A stretch of DNA of 64,000 nucleotides from Peribacillus muralis (lineage in GTDB: Bacteria > Bacillota > Bacilli > Bacillales > DSM-1321): the NCBI RefSeq assembly GCF_001439925.1, contig NZ_LMBV01000004.1, forward strand, positions 209,928 through 273,927, given 5' to 3'. How positions within the stretch are numbered: the stretch's first letter is position 1; each line of letters opens with the position of its first letter. A program made the position numbers and the translations under genes. The notes under the pieces are model-generated. The model was not told the DNA's origin. It saw only the letters and a program-made list of their open reading frames with translations, and made no database searches. Below, one piece after another: positions 54,500 to 62,575 of the stretch.

Positions 54500-55627
54500 A
54501 TGGAGTTGTCATCTGAACAGAATCAGTATAAAAAAGTACTGATTTCATACTTGGAAAAAAATCAAAACGTTTTTTTAAATGAATGGAACGAGACCATTAA
54601 GATCAATGAAATAGATCCCTACAAAGAAAAGATCAAAGAAAATGGATATGGCATGTATGCTCTAGTCATCCAAACATTTAAAGGAGCTTTATCTGATTAC
54701 ATGCTGACAAAATTGGCCCATCAGGTTGCAAAAGAGCGCCTCGAAGCAAATATTAACATCGGGGATTTTCTCTATAATATTAATTTAGGGAGAAATATCA
54801 TCATAAGGAATATTTTCGGGGCGAATATCCCTATTGCTCATCTACAGGAATTCATTAATGCGATCAATATACACTTTGATACATTCAGTTATCATGCCGT
54901 AACGAAATATACGAACCTTACGAATGACTTGATCGAGGAAAAAAAGTCTTATATCAGTGAAAATCATAAAGACAAATTGGCGGTACTTGGGCAAATATCT
55001 TCAAGCTTTGTACATGAGTTCAGAAATCCGCTAACAGCCATTATGGGTTTCAATAAATTGCTGAAGCGAGAGAATCCAAACCTGAAATACTTGGATATCA
55101 TTGATTATGAATTGAACCAGTTGAATTTCAGGATAACCCAATTCCTCCACACTTCAAAATCTGACGTTAATGAGGAGCAAAGAGAGGAAATCTCCGTTCT
55201 AAAGTTAATTGAAGAGATACAGGAACTCACATATGCCAATATTGTGGATGCGAGCGTAAATGTTGAAATAGATATTCATCCGAACTTTTTCATTACCGCT
55301 AGCAAGGATGGATTAAAACAAGTGTTTTTAAATCTCTTTATAAATTCCATTGATGCATTGAAGGACAAAGAACACCCTAGAATATTGAGAATCGACTCTA
55401 TAATAGAAGAAAATGAACGAATCATTCGCATTTCTAATAATGGACCAGTAATTGCCAGTGAACTGATTGAAACCATTTTCGAGCCCTTTGTCACGACAAA
55501 AGAGTTAGGAACGGGAATTGGTCTATACGTATGTAAAAAAATCATCGAAAGCAATGATGGATATATGAATTGCGAATCCAATGAAAACGCAACCACATTC
55601 AGCCTCCATTTCCCATATGACCAATAG
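54500..55627 (+). CDS. Soluble sensor histidine kinase, sporulation-kinase type
   Basis: This 375-residue protein has no TM helix. Residues 1-150 are an all-helical sensor resembling RsbR/RsbRD N-terminal domains. HisKA follows, with the phospho-histidine in FVHEFRNPLTAIMGF (H172), then HATPase_c with NLFINSIDAL and TGIGLYVCKKI. HEFRNPLTAI-type boxes are seen in KinA-E kinases that feed Spo0F, so a role in the sporulation phosphorelay is possible. No response regulator is adjacent. ATG follows AAGGGGATG. Confidence 0.85.
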   Translation: MELSSEQNQYKKVLISYLEKNQNVFLNEWNETIKINEIDPYKEKIKENGYGMYALVIQTFKGALSDYMLTKLAHQVAKERLEANINIGDFLYNINLGRNIIIRNIFGANIPIAHLQEFINAINIHFDTFSYHAVTKYTNLTNDLIEEKKSYISENHKDKLAVLGQISSSFVHEFRNPLTAIMGFNKLLKRENPNLKYLDIIDYELNQLNFRITQFLHTSKSDVNEEQREEISVLKLIEEIQELTYANIVDASVNVEIDIHPNFFITASKDGLKQVFLNLFINSIDALKDKEHPRILRIDSIIEENERIIRISNNGPVIASELIETIFEPFVTTKELGTGIGLYVCKKIIESNDGYMNCESNENATTFSLHFPYDQ

Positions 55628-55752
55628 TGAACTTATCTTTTTTTCATACATAGAATCGATTTCATGTATTCGCATGTACTAAAATAGTTAGTTGGTGGAC
55701 TTTATATAGGTACCAACTTGTCGCAAATGGAAAATAAATGAATTTTTTTGGA

Positions 55753-55799
55753 AGATGCCGATATCGATATCGATGAATTGAATCGAGGCATCTTTTTTT
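55753..55799 (+). terminator. Terminator after the kinase gene
   Basis: AGATGCC (55753-55759) pairs with GGCATCT (55787-55793), followed by TTTTTT. The loop contains CGATATCGATATCGATG. Confidence 0.75.
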
Positions 55800-55964
55800 G
55801 TCTTAACAGACAATCACCGTGCTGCATCTTACAACCAAGATTCCGATTTGATTCAGAATAGAATTAAAAAATCAATAATGGATCAAATATCGCCATATTA
55901 ATCCATCTTTGAATCACTCTTCTTATCTAAACGCATAAAATCTCTAGATATGAACCTTCCTTTT

Positions 55965-55983
55965 TTGGCATGGATATTGCTTT
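55965..55983 (+). promoter_or_regulatory. Sigma-54 (SigL) type -24/-12 promoter
   Basis: TTGGCATGGATATTGCTTT has GG (-24) and GC (-12) separated by exactly ten bases, as sigma-54 promoters require. The next gene downstream is the GabP-like permease, starting about 390 bp later. SigL controls several amino acid catabolic genes in Bacillus through RocR/GabR-like activators. No activator gene is in the window. Confidence 0.6.
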
Positions 55984-55999
55984 GATTATTTATAGCTTT

Positions 56000-56360
56000 T
56001 AAAAGTTATACAGAGGAGAGGAGGGACAAGCAAAGCCTTTTATAAGGGCGGATGAACATACACCTATAAGGACATCGTTTCAGGGATAATCATTGTACTT
56101 CCCGGGCGTAACGCTGTAGGGCAAGCTGTAAGAGCAAAAAGATAAAACGTTCATAGCGAAACATTATTTTTCGCGCTATAACACGCGTACATATGAATTT
56201 TACTGATCGACCATTCACTCGGTCTTGCTTCAAGAGGCGGGGAAACGAAGGTTGGACATCTTGTAGCAAGGTAAGAACGCGAGACTACTGCCGGTGTACC
56301 TAAGGCAAAGGAAAAGGCATTATGACAAAACGGGATTCTTACATTTAAAGGGTGGTGCAA
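56000..56360. other. Long leader with possible gene remnant
   Basis: The segment between the -24/-12 element and the permease shows no intact gene. Plus-strand codons at about 56198-56310 read LIDHSLGLASRGGETKVGHL, a stop, then ERETTAGVPKAKEKAL, which looks like a decayed C-terminus of an enzyme I cannot name. A minus-strand ORF here is probably a shadow. Confidence 0.3.
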
Positions 56361-56363
56361 ATA

Positions 56364-57761
56364 GTGGCTTTTCAAACAAATGAACTGAAGCATGGTCTTA
56401 AGACCAGACATGTGACCATGATTTCCATTGGCGGAGTTATCGGAGCAGGATTATTTATCGGAAGTGGCACAATCATCGTTTCCGCAGGACCAGGCGCTAT
56501 TTTGTCATATATCATTGCAGGGCTGATGATCGTACTTGTCATGCGCATGCTAGGTGAAATGGCTGTGGTCAATCCGGATAGCGGGTCCTTTTCAACCTAT
56601 GCACATCAAGCATTTGGTCCATGGGCGGGTTATACGATTGGCTGGTTGTACTGGTTCAACTGGGTCATCATCATTGCCATTGAAACGACATTATTGGGTA
56701 CCATGGTACATGAATGGTTTCCCAGCATCCCGATGTGGGCGGCTAGTTTATCTTTCCCCATACTGATGACCATCACGAATGTCTATTCTGTAAAAGCCTA
56801 CGGGGAGTTTGAATACTGGTTAGCATTTATGAAGGTAGCCGCCATTATTATCTTCCTATTTCTCGGTGCAGCCATGATATTCGGGTTTGTTCCAGGATTT
56901 GAGTCTCCTGGCCTTTCTAACATTTCTAGTGAAGGAGGATTTTTTCCTCATGGTTTTCTCCCTGTTCTCCTAAGTGTCATATTCATTACCTTCTCGTTAT
57001 CGGGAAGTGAGGTTGCGGCCATTGCCGCAGGGGAATCGGAAAACCCGGAAAAAAATATCATTAGGGCCATAAACGCAGTGGTATGGCGTCTGCTACTTTT
57101 CTTTGTAGGCTCAGTTGCTGTATTGGTTATCATTATCCCGCAAAAAGCAGAACAGTTATTGAAAACTCCCTATGCCAGTGTATTTGAGATGGCAGGCCTG
57201 CCTGCCGCGGGTCAAATCATGAATATCGTAATCTTCATATCGTTGCTTTCCGTTTTGAATTCTGGACTGTACACAAGCTCACGTATGCTTTATTCCTTAT
57301 CAAAAAAAGGAGATGCGCCGAAAATTCTGTCGCGGGTGAATAAGCGGGGAATTCCGATTTGGGCGTTAATGGCCAGCGTATTCTTTGCATATGTGTGCAC
57401 GACATTTAAATTTGTTTCCCCAGATAAATTATTTGCTTTTCTCGCAAATAGCTCGGGAGGAGTCACCATGATTATGTATATCTTCATCGCTTTTTCTCAT
57501 CTGTACTTAAGGAAAAAGACGGAAAAAGAACACCCAGGCACACTTAAAGTGAAAATGTGGCTGTTCCCTTACTTAACCTATGCCACGATTGCCGTCTTAT
57601 TTATCATTTTTGCCGCACAAGCCTTCATCGATTCCATGCGGTTGCAATTCTTTCTAACGACCCTTCTCACCGTTCTCGTTATCGGATCATACTTTCTGTT
57701 TTATCATAAGAAAGCGGCTGTCATTCCGGAATCACAGAAACAACTTAAAAAGATTCAATAA
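56364..57761 (+). CDS. gabP: GabP-like amino acid permease
   Basis: This protein of about 465 residues belongs to the APC/amino acid permease family with 12 TM helices. The TM1 motif IGGVIGAGLFIGSG and GEMAVVNPDSGSFSTYA are characteristic; LLSVLNSGLYTSSRMLYSL aligns with B. subtilis GabP. It probably imports 4-aminobutyrate or a related amino acid by proton symport. The likely start is GTG 56364, following AAAGGGTGG; the frame extends to GTG 56352. A -24/-12 promoter lies upstream. Confidence 0.85.
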   Translation: MAFQTNELKHGLKTRHVTMISIGGVIGAGLFIGSGTIIVSAGPGAILSYIIAGLMIVLVMRMLGEMAVVNPDSGSFSTYAHQAFGPWAGYTIGWLYWFNWVIIIAIETTLLGTMVHEWFPSIPMWAASLSFPILMTITNVYSVKAYGEFEYWLAFMKVAAIIIFLFLGAAMIFGFVPGFESPGLSNISSEGGFFPHGFLPVLLSVIFITFSLSGSEVAAIAAGESENPEKNIIRAINAVVWRLLLFFVGSVAVLVIIIPQKAEQLLKTPYASVFEMAGLPAAGQIMNIVIFISLLSVLNSGLYTSSRMLYSLSKKGDAPKILSRVNKRGIPIWALMASVFFAYVCTTFKFVSPDKLFAFLANSSGGVTMIMYIFIAFSHLYLRKKTEKEHPGTLKVKMWLFPYLTYATIAVLFIIFAAQAFIDSMRLQFFLTTLLTVLVIGSYFLFYHKKAAVIPESQKQLKKIQ

Positions 57762-57824
57762 GCTTTACAGCGTATGCAACACCTATATGATTAAAAGATT
57801 GAATATTCCATAAAAAGAAAAAGA

Positions 57825-57855
57825 GGTCCAGAATTTTTTATTCTGGACCGATTTT
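57825..57855 (+). terminator. Terminator after the permease
   Basis: GGTCCAGAA (57825-57833) pairs with TTCTGGACC (57841-57849); the following T-run is GATTTTG. The rest of the gap to 58126 shows no gene. Confidence 0.75.
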
Positions 57856-58126
57856 GCATTACGGTAAACAATTGGATCTACGAGTCTTCCTCCATGGCAG
57901 ATGATTTTTGGGTCCCTTTCATGTCTATATATTCTATCTTAATTTAATAAAAAGTGGAGAGTTTCGAATGTTTTCAATCAACGTTCAATGAAACGGTCTA
58001 AGTAAAGATCTTCCAATACTGAGGGGGCGTCGGCATTCTAGTTTTGCTTATCAACATGATTCATTTGCATCTTTGAAATCCTTTGCTAGAATATAATCAT
58101 ATACATAAAAATTAGGAGTGGTGACT

Positions 58127-58882
58127 GTGGCTGAATCTCCAGCTGAAGAATTTATTCACTATATTGCCCCGAAAGGCGAGTATATCGCATTTGTAGATGA
58201 TGAGGACTATATCGCTAAAGGATTGGAATGGAAGTTGTTTACTGCGCGATCGGTAAAAAGGGAACTGCTTTATAAAAGCGGCACCTATCAAGGAAAGGTG
58301 AAATTGGCAGGCTACGAACAATATGGGAACGGACTTGATACGGTTGTCGTTGAATTTGAGAATGGGAGGCTGAGCTGCATTCATCCTTCTTACTTAAAGG
58401 AAATGCAAAGTTCCAATTTTGGAAAAGAGCTTTTGAGTGGACCTGTTTCCGACATAACGGCCATTTCAAGTGATAACGACAAGGAGTCGGCAGCTCCAAT
58501 AACGAAAGCTTCCGATTCATTAACTGAGGAACCAAAAAAGGCAAAAACGAAAAGCAAAAAGGCGACAGCAACACCAAAATTGGATTTGCCAGTGGAAAAA
58601 GTGCACTTCACCGCAACTGTCAAGGAGTTCACGGCGAAAATGAACCATTTTACAGGTGAGGAAGATGAAGTTATTCTGCTGTCGAATGTCAAAGTTACGA
58701 CGGAACCAGAATTGTCAATCGGAGATGGTTGGTGCGGTTATAGCAAGACATTGAAAAAAGCTGAACTAGAAGAAGGCGACGAAATTGAATTTGATGGGAA
58801 AGTGGTCGATAAGAAATATAATAAAGAAATCCGATATAAAATCAATAATCCATCAAAGCTAGGGAAACGGGTGGAAGCTTGA
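58127..58882 (+). CDS. Protein of unknown function with K/T-rich linker
   Basis: This 251-residue cytoplasmic protein has two parts. Residues 1-105 are mixed alpha/beta (EEFIHYIAPKGEYIAFVDDE). A low-complexity basic linker lies near 130-155 (KKAKTKSKKATATPK). A beta-rich C-terminal domain of about 95 residues (KEFTAKMNHFTGEEDEVILL, then GDEIEFDGKVVDKKYN) looks like an OB-fold. I do not recognise a named family. GTG 58127 fits AGGAG best; GTGs at 58118 and 58121 lie in the ribosome binding site. Confidence 0.75.
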   Translation: MAESPAEEFIHYIAPKGEYIAFVDDEDYIAKGLEWKLFTARSVKRELLYKSGTYQGKVKLAGYEQYGNGLDTVVVEFENGRLSCIHPSYLKEMQSSNFGKELLSGPVSDITAISSDNDKESAAPITKASDSLTEEPKKAKTKSKKATATPKLDLPVEKVHFTATVKEFTAKMNHFTGEEDEVILLSNVKVTTEPELSIGDGWCGYSKTLKKAELEEGDEIEFDGKVVDKKYNKEIRYKINNPSKLGKRVEA

Positions 58883-59063
58883 ACAAAAAGCTGATTCTTG
58901 CACAATGGGGAGTAGGCAACCGCTTACTGCCTTTTTTGTGCCCAAGAAGAAAAACAATGAGAGAGAACTCCGTTTTTCCCTTTTGTGGTTTCATCTAATC
59001 CAGTGTTGGGGATAATACATTATGATAATGGATTAATTATAAAGAAAACAGGGGGGACTTTTA

Positions 59064-60059
59064 TTGAAGGAATTGTTTCGATTATTAAAGCAAGGAAACA
59101 AATCAGCATTCATTGCTGCCTGCGTGAATAGCATCATTGCCGTCTTAAAGGGAATTGCCTATTTCATGACAGGGAATGTGGCAATGTTTGCGGAAACATT
59201 ACATACGTTGGGAGATGCCGCGAACCAATTTTTCGTCTTCATCGGTTCAGCATTAAGCAAAAAATCACCGACAGATCGATTCCCAGATGGATTCGGACGT
59301 TTGGTGAATCTCGTCCTTTTAGGTGCGGTTCTTGTTGTCGGAATTATGTCTTATGAAACGATCAAAGAGGGGTTCCATCACATTTTGCATCCTGTACATT
59401 CAACCGGAATCGTCATTAACTTGTCCGTTTTATCACTAGCTGTTGTGTTGGAATCATATGTACTATTTAAAGCGATGAAGGAAGTTGTGCATGAGACTGG
59501 AATTGAAGCAACAGGAACGGCAATTATCTTTAAAAGCTTTGCTGGTTTAAAACGGGCAAAACCAGCAACGAAACTAGTATTTATGGAAGATATGGTGGCA
59601 ACTGGTGGAGGAGTGCTTGCGATTATTGCCATTCTATTAGCGAATTTCACTCCCTTCATTCAAGCGGAAGGAGTCGCTTCGGTCATGATCGGTCTTGGAA
59701 TGTTCTACGTGGTTGGCCGGGTTTTCCTAGATAATGCAGCAGGTGCTCTCGGGGAAGCGGATATAGAAATGCGGAAAAAAATCGGAAGCATGGTCATGAG
59801 TGATCCGGATGTGAGGGATATCCAGAAACTTGCAGTTTTAAAAGAAGGTGAAGACTTTCATGTTGAATTGGAAGTGGAGCTTGATCCCCATATTTCAATC
59901 GCCGAAGCAGATGACATTAAAGATCGACTTTTTGAGGAAATATTCAAGGAACGTGGAGTAACGGATGTCATTATCGAGTTCGATGAAAATGATGGTGTTC
60001 CTAAATGGGAAGAACAAATCAAAAAAGAATTGACTGAACTGGAAAAAGAGAAGGAATAG
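59064..60059 (+). CDS. Cation diffusion facilitator (CDF) family transporter
   Basis: This 331-residue membrane protein has about six TM helices and a cytoplasmic ferredoxin-like C-terminal domain (about 240-310). The TM2 metal site is AMFAETLHTLGDAANQ (His/Asp), and the second site lies in FMEDMVATGGG. A loop KRAKPATK separates TM segments. It probably exports Zn2+/Fe2+/Mn2+ in exchange for protons; specificity is not clear. TTG 59064 follows GGGGGA. Confidence 0.88.
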   Translation: MKELFRLLKQGNKSAFIAACVNSIIAVLKGIAYFMTGNVAMFAETLHTLGDAANQFFVFIGSALSKKSPTDRFPDGFGRLVNLVLLGAVLVVGIMSYETIKEGFHHILHPVHSTGIVINLSVLSLAVVLESYVLFKAMKEVVHETGIEATGTAIIFKSFAGLKRAKPATKLVFMEDMVATGGGVLAIIAILLANFTPFIQAEGVASVMIGLGMFYVVGRVFLDNAAGALGEADIEMRKKIGSMVMSDPDVRDIQKLAVLKEGEDFHVELEVELDPHISIAEADDIKDRLFEEIFKERGVTDVIIEFDENDGVPKWEEQIKKELTELEKEKE

Positions 60060-60308
60060 GTTCTTACAATGTATGGGGAACAGCAGATTACCTAGCCTTG
60101 GGCGTTCAATCTAAATGGCTTCCCTTTCGAAATGTAACGTGAATGCTTCACACTCCCTTCTTCAAAATATATAGTTTGAAGAAGGGGAATCACCATTCTC
60201 CTTGCCCGGCAGTACTTGTTCAATTGTTCACGTTCTTTCCATGTAAACACAAAATAAGCTATCATGGTATGTGATACATAGAGAAATTTTTCTGAAAGGG
60301 TGAAAAAA

Positions 60309-61052
60309 ATGATGAAACCAGATATTAAGCTGGTCGCGTTAGACATGGATGGAACACTTCTGAATCGAGCAGGGGAGATTTCTGAAGAAAACAGGAAAGC
60401 GATTAAAGAAGCAGAAGATCAAGGCGCGTTCGTTGTATTAAGCACTGGGAGGTCTTATGCGACATGCAGTGATTTTGCAAAGTCGATGTCACTCAGATCT
60501 TATCTCATTACGGTGAATGGAAGCGAGATTTATGATAATCAAGGAAAATTGGTGGAAAGAAATATCGTCGATACAGAGTCGATCCAATGGATGTGGGAAT
60601 TAAGCCAAAAGCATGGAACACATTTTTGGGCCATAGCTTGCGATAAAATTTACAGAGCTGAAATGCCTGAAAGAATCAATGATTCGGAATGGCTTAAATT
60701 CGGATTCGATACAGAAGATGAAGCTACCCGCCAAATCATCATGGATGAATTGGTAGCAAGAGGAAACTTGGAAATCAGCAATTCAAGTCCGACGAATATA
60801 GAAGTGAATGCCTTCGGTGTAAATAAAGCGAAAGCGATAGAGCTCGTTTGTTCTTTGCTTAATATCACGATGGATCAGGTAATGGCAGTGGGAGACAGCC
60901 TGAATGATTTAGCGATGATTTCCGAGGCGAAAATGGGAGTCGCGATGGGAAATGCACAAACTGTGGTGAAGGAAAAAGCAGATTGGGTTACAGCAACGAA
61001 TGAAGAAGATGGGGTAGCGAAGGCCATTCGTAAATGGGTCCTTTCCAATTAA
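60309..61052 (+). CDS. Cof-type HAD phosphatase
   Basis: This 247-residue cytoplasmic HAD hydrolase has motif I VALDMDGTLL (nucleophile Asp), motif II LSTGRS, a C2B cap in the middle, the motif III lysine in NKAKAIEL, and motif IV GDSLNDLAMI. It is similar to YkrA/YidA-type sugar-phosphate or FMN phosphatases. ATG 60309 is well spaced from AAAGGGTGA. Confidence 0.9.
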   Translation: MMKPDIKLVALDMDGTLLNRAGEISEENRKAIKEAEDQGAFVVLSTGRSYATCSDFAKSMSLRSYLITVNGSEIYDNQGKLVERNIVDTESIQWMWELSQKHGTHFWAIACDKIYRAEMPERINDSEWLKFGFDTEDEATRQIIMDELVARGNLEISNSSPTNIEVNAFGVNKAKAIELVCSLLNITMDQVMAVGDSLNDLAMISEAKMGVAMGNAQTVVKEKADWVTATNEEDGVAKAIRKWVLSN

Positions 61053-61059
61053 ATTGAGG

Positions 61060-61096
61060 CCGTATATGGTGCGTTGTCCATATACGGTTTTTTTAT
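61060..61096 (+). terminator. Terminator
   Basis: CCGTATATGG (61060-61069) pairs with CCATATACGG (61078-61087) and is followed by TTTTTTT. Confidence 0.95.
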
Positions 61097-61224
61097 TGAA
61101 ATCTTTCCCTTCAGCATTTTAGTTGGATTAAAAATTAAATTTCTTGAAAATTGTGCATTTAAGAAGTATGATAATCTTGTGGTGTTATATTTTGGTAATA
61201 TATTAATAGTGGGAGGTTTCATAG

Positions 61225-62223
61225 ATGAGTAGAACTTTGCCCGAACAGTGGTGGGATCAATTATCTTTGCCAGTCATTTCAGCACCTATGTTCCTGATAT
61301 CAGGTCCTGAGTTAGTGAAAGAATGTTGTTTGAATGGCGTGATTGGCTCTTTTCCAGCGCCAAATGCCCGCCCGATAGAGGTACTTGACGAATGGATGGG
61401 CGATATTAGCGATACATTGAAGGCAGCAAGGGATAAAGAACCGAACAGCAAGCTTGCACCATGGGCAATGAATATGGTCGTCCATCGTACATATAGCCGA
61501 TTGGAAGAAGAGTTGGAACTGGTTAAAAAACATCAACCTCCCATCGTCATCACATCGTTAGGTTCTCCTAAACATGTTGTGGACGTCGTACATAGCTATG
61601 GAGGGTTAGTCTTTTCTGATGTCAGCAGTGTCGATTTTGCCAAAAAAGCTGCCGAAACCGGTGTGGATGGGTTGATTTTGGTAGCTTCTGGAGCTGGCGG
61701 GCATGCGGGTGAGATTAATAGCTTTGCTTTCGTGGACAGCGTAAGGACATTCTGGGACGGCATCATATTGCTTGCCGGGTCCATAAGTACAGGTCACAGT
61801 ATCCTGGCTGCTCAAGCTGCAGGAGCAGATCTTGCTTATATGGGCACACGTTTTATCGTAGCGAAGGAGAGCAGGGCTAATGATGAGTATCGTGAAATGC
61901 TTGTCGATTCGGATCACGATGATATCATCTTGACTGATGCATTTTCAGGCGTGAATTGCAATATGCTGAAGCCGAGCATCAGAAAGGAAGGAATGGACCC
62001 CGAGCAACTAGCCAAAAAAGAAAAGGTGGATTTCGACAGCATGTCCAAGCCATCCGAGTCAAAAGCGTGGCGTGATATTTGGTCGGCAGGACATGGCGTT
62101 GGGGCGATAAAAAAAATCGATACAGCTGCAGGCATCATCAAGCAACTGGAAAAAGAGTATCACGATTCCTTAGCGAAATTGACAAGGCAGGCGGAAAAAT
62201 TAACGGGCATTACTTCAAAATGA
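61225..62223 (+). CDS. Nitronate monooxygenase (2-nitropropane dioxygenase family)
   Basis: This 332-residue FMN-dependent TIM-barrel protein has the N-terminal LPVISAPMFLISGPELV, the catalytic-histidine segment VASGAGGHAGEI and the FMN-binding LAGSISTGHSILAAQAAGADLAYMGTRF region (positions 61771-61854). It oxidises nitronates such as propionate-3-nitronate to the carbonyl compound and nitrite. ATG follows GGGAGG. It is monocistronic, with a hairpin after the stop. Confidence 0.9.
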   Translation: MSRTLPEQWWDQLSLPVISAPMFLISGPELVKECCLNGVIGSFPAPNARPIEVLDEWMGDISDTLKAARDKEPNSKLAPWAMNMVVHRTYSRLEEELELVKKHQPPIVITSLGSPKHVVDVVHSYGGLVFSDVSSVDFAKKAAETGVDGLILVASGAGGHAGEINSFAFVDSVRTFWDGIILLAGSISTGHSILAAQAAGADLAYMGTRFIVAKESRANDEYREMLVDSDHDDIILTDAFSGVNCNMLKPSIRKEGMDPEQLAKKEKVDFDSMSKPSESKAWRDIWSAGHGVGAIKKIDTAAGIIKQLEKEYHDSLAKLTRQAEKLTGITSK

Positions 62224-62271
62224 TATGAAAGCGCTTCATTTAATTATCTGGAAATAATTTTTATAAAAGGT

Positions 62272-62306
62272 AGAAAAGGGTGTCCGATTACGGATGCCCT
62301 TTTTCT
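62272..62306 (+). terminator. Terminator after the nitronate monooxygenase gene
   Basis: AAAAGGG...CCCTTTTT stem with an inner GTCCG/CGGAT arm (one mismatch), followed by a T-run. Confidence 0.75.
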
Positions 62307-62372
62307 GTTGCTAACGTATCTTTCATTTGTTGAAAGGGAGCTGTACAGGAAAAGGTGAAAAGTGAAAAAATA

Positions 62373-62401
62373 TTGATAAAAAACTGGATAAATGTTATAT
62401 T
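62373..62401 (+). promoter_or_regulatory. SigA promoter of the YhgE/Pip gene
   Basis: TTGATA (62373-62378), a 17-bp spacer and TATATT (62396-62401). The operator-like inverted repeat begins 11 bases after the -10. Confidence 0.6.
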
Positions 62402-62411
62402 CAATACTGTT

Positions 62412-62438
62412 AATGACCAATTGAACGATTTGGTCATT
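62412..62438. promoter_or_regulatory. Candidate TetR-type operator
   Basis: The perfect inverted repeat AATGACCAA-N9-TTGGTCATT overlaps the expected transcription start of the YhgE-like gene. YhgE-type genes are often next to TetR repressors; none is visible before the window ends. Confidence 0.5.
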
Positions 62439-62575
62439 TATCATTAATGGTTGAATGGAAAGAAATAAATAACTATATAGTACGAATGAAGGAACCTTAG
62501 TCATGGATTCGTACATCCATTGTGAAATAGAGCATATGAACGGCGATATACGCCGTAAAGGAGGACTTGGTAAGT

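Noticed and set aside
56151-56411. 86-residue minus-strand ORF
   Set aside because: Overlaps the permease start and has no ribosome binding site; the plus strand shows better protein-like sequence here.
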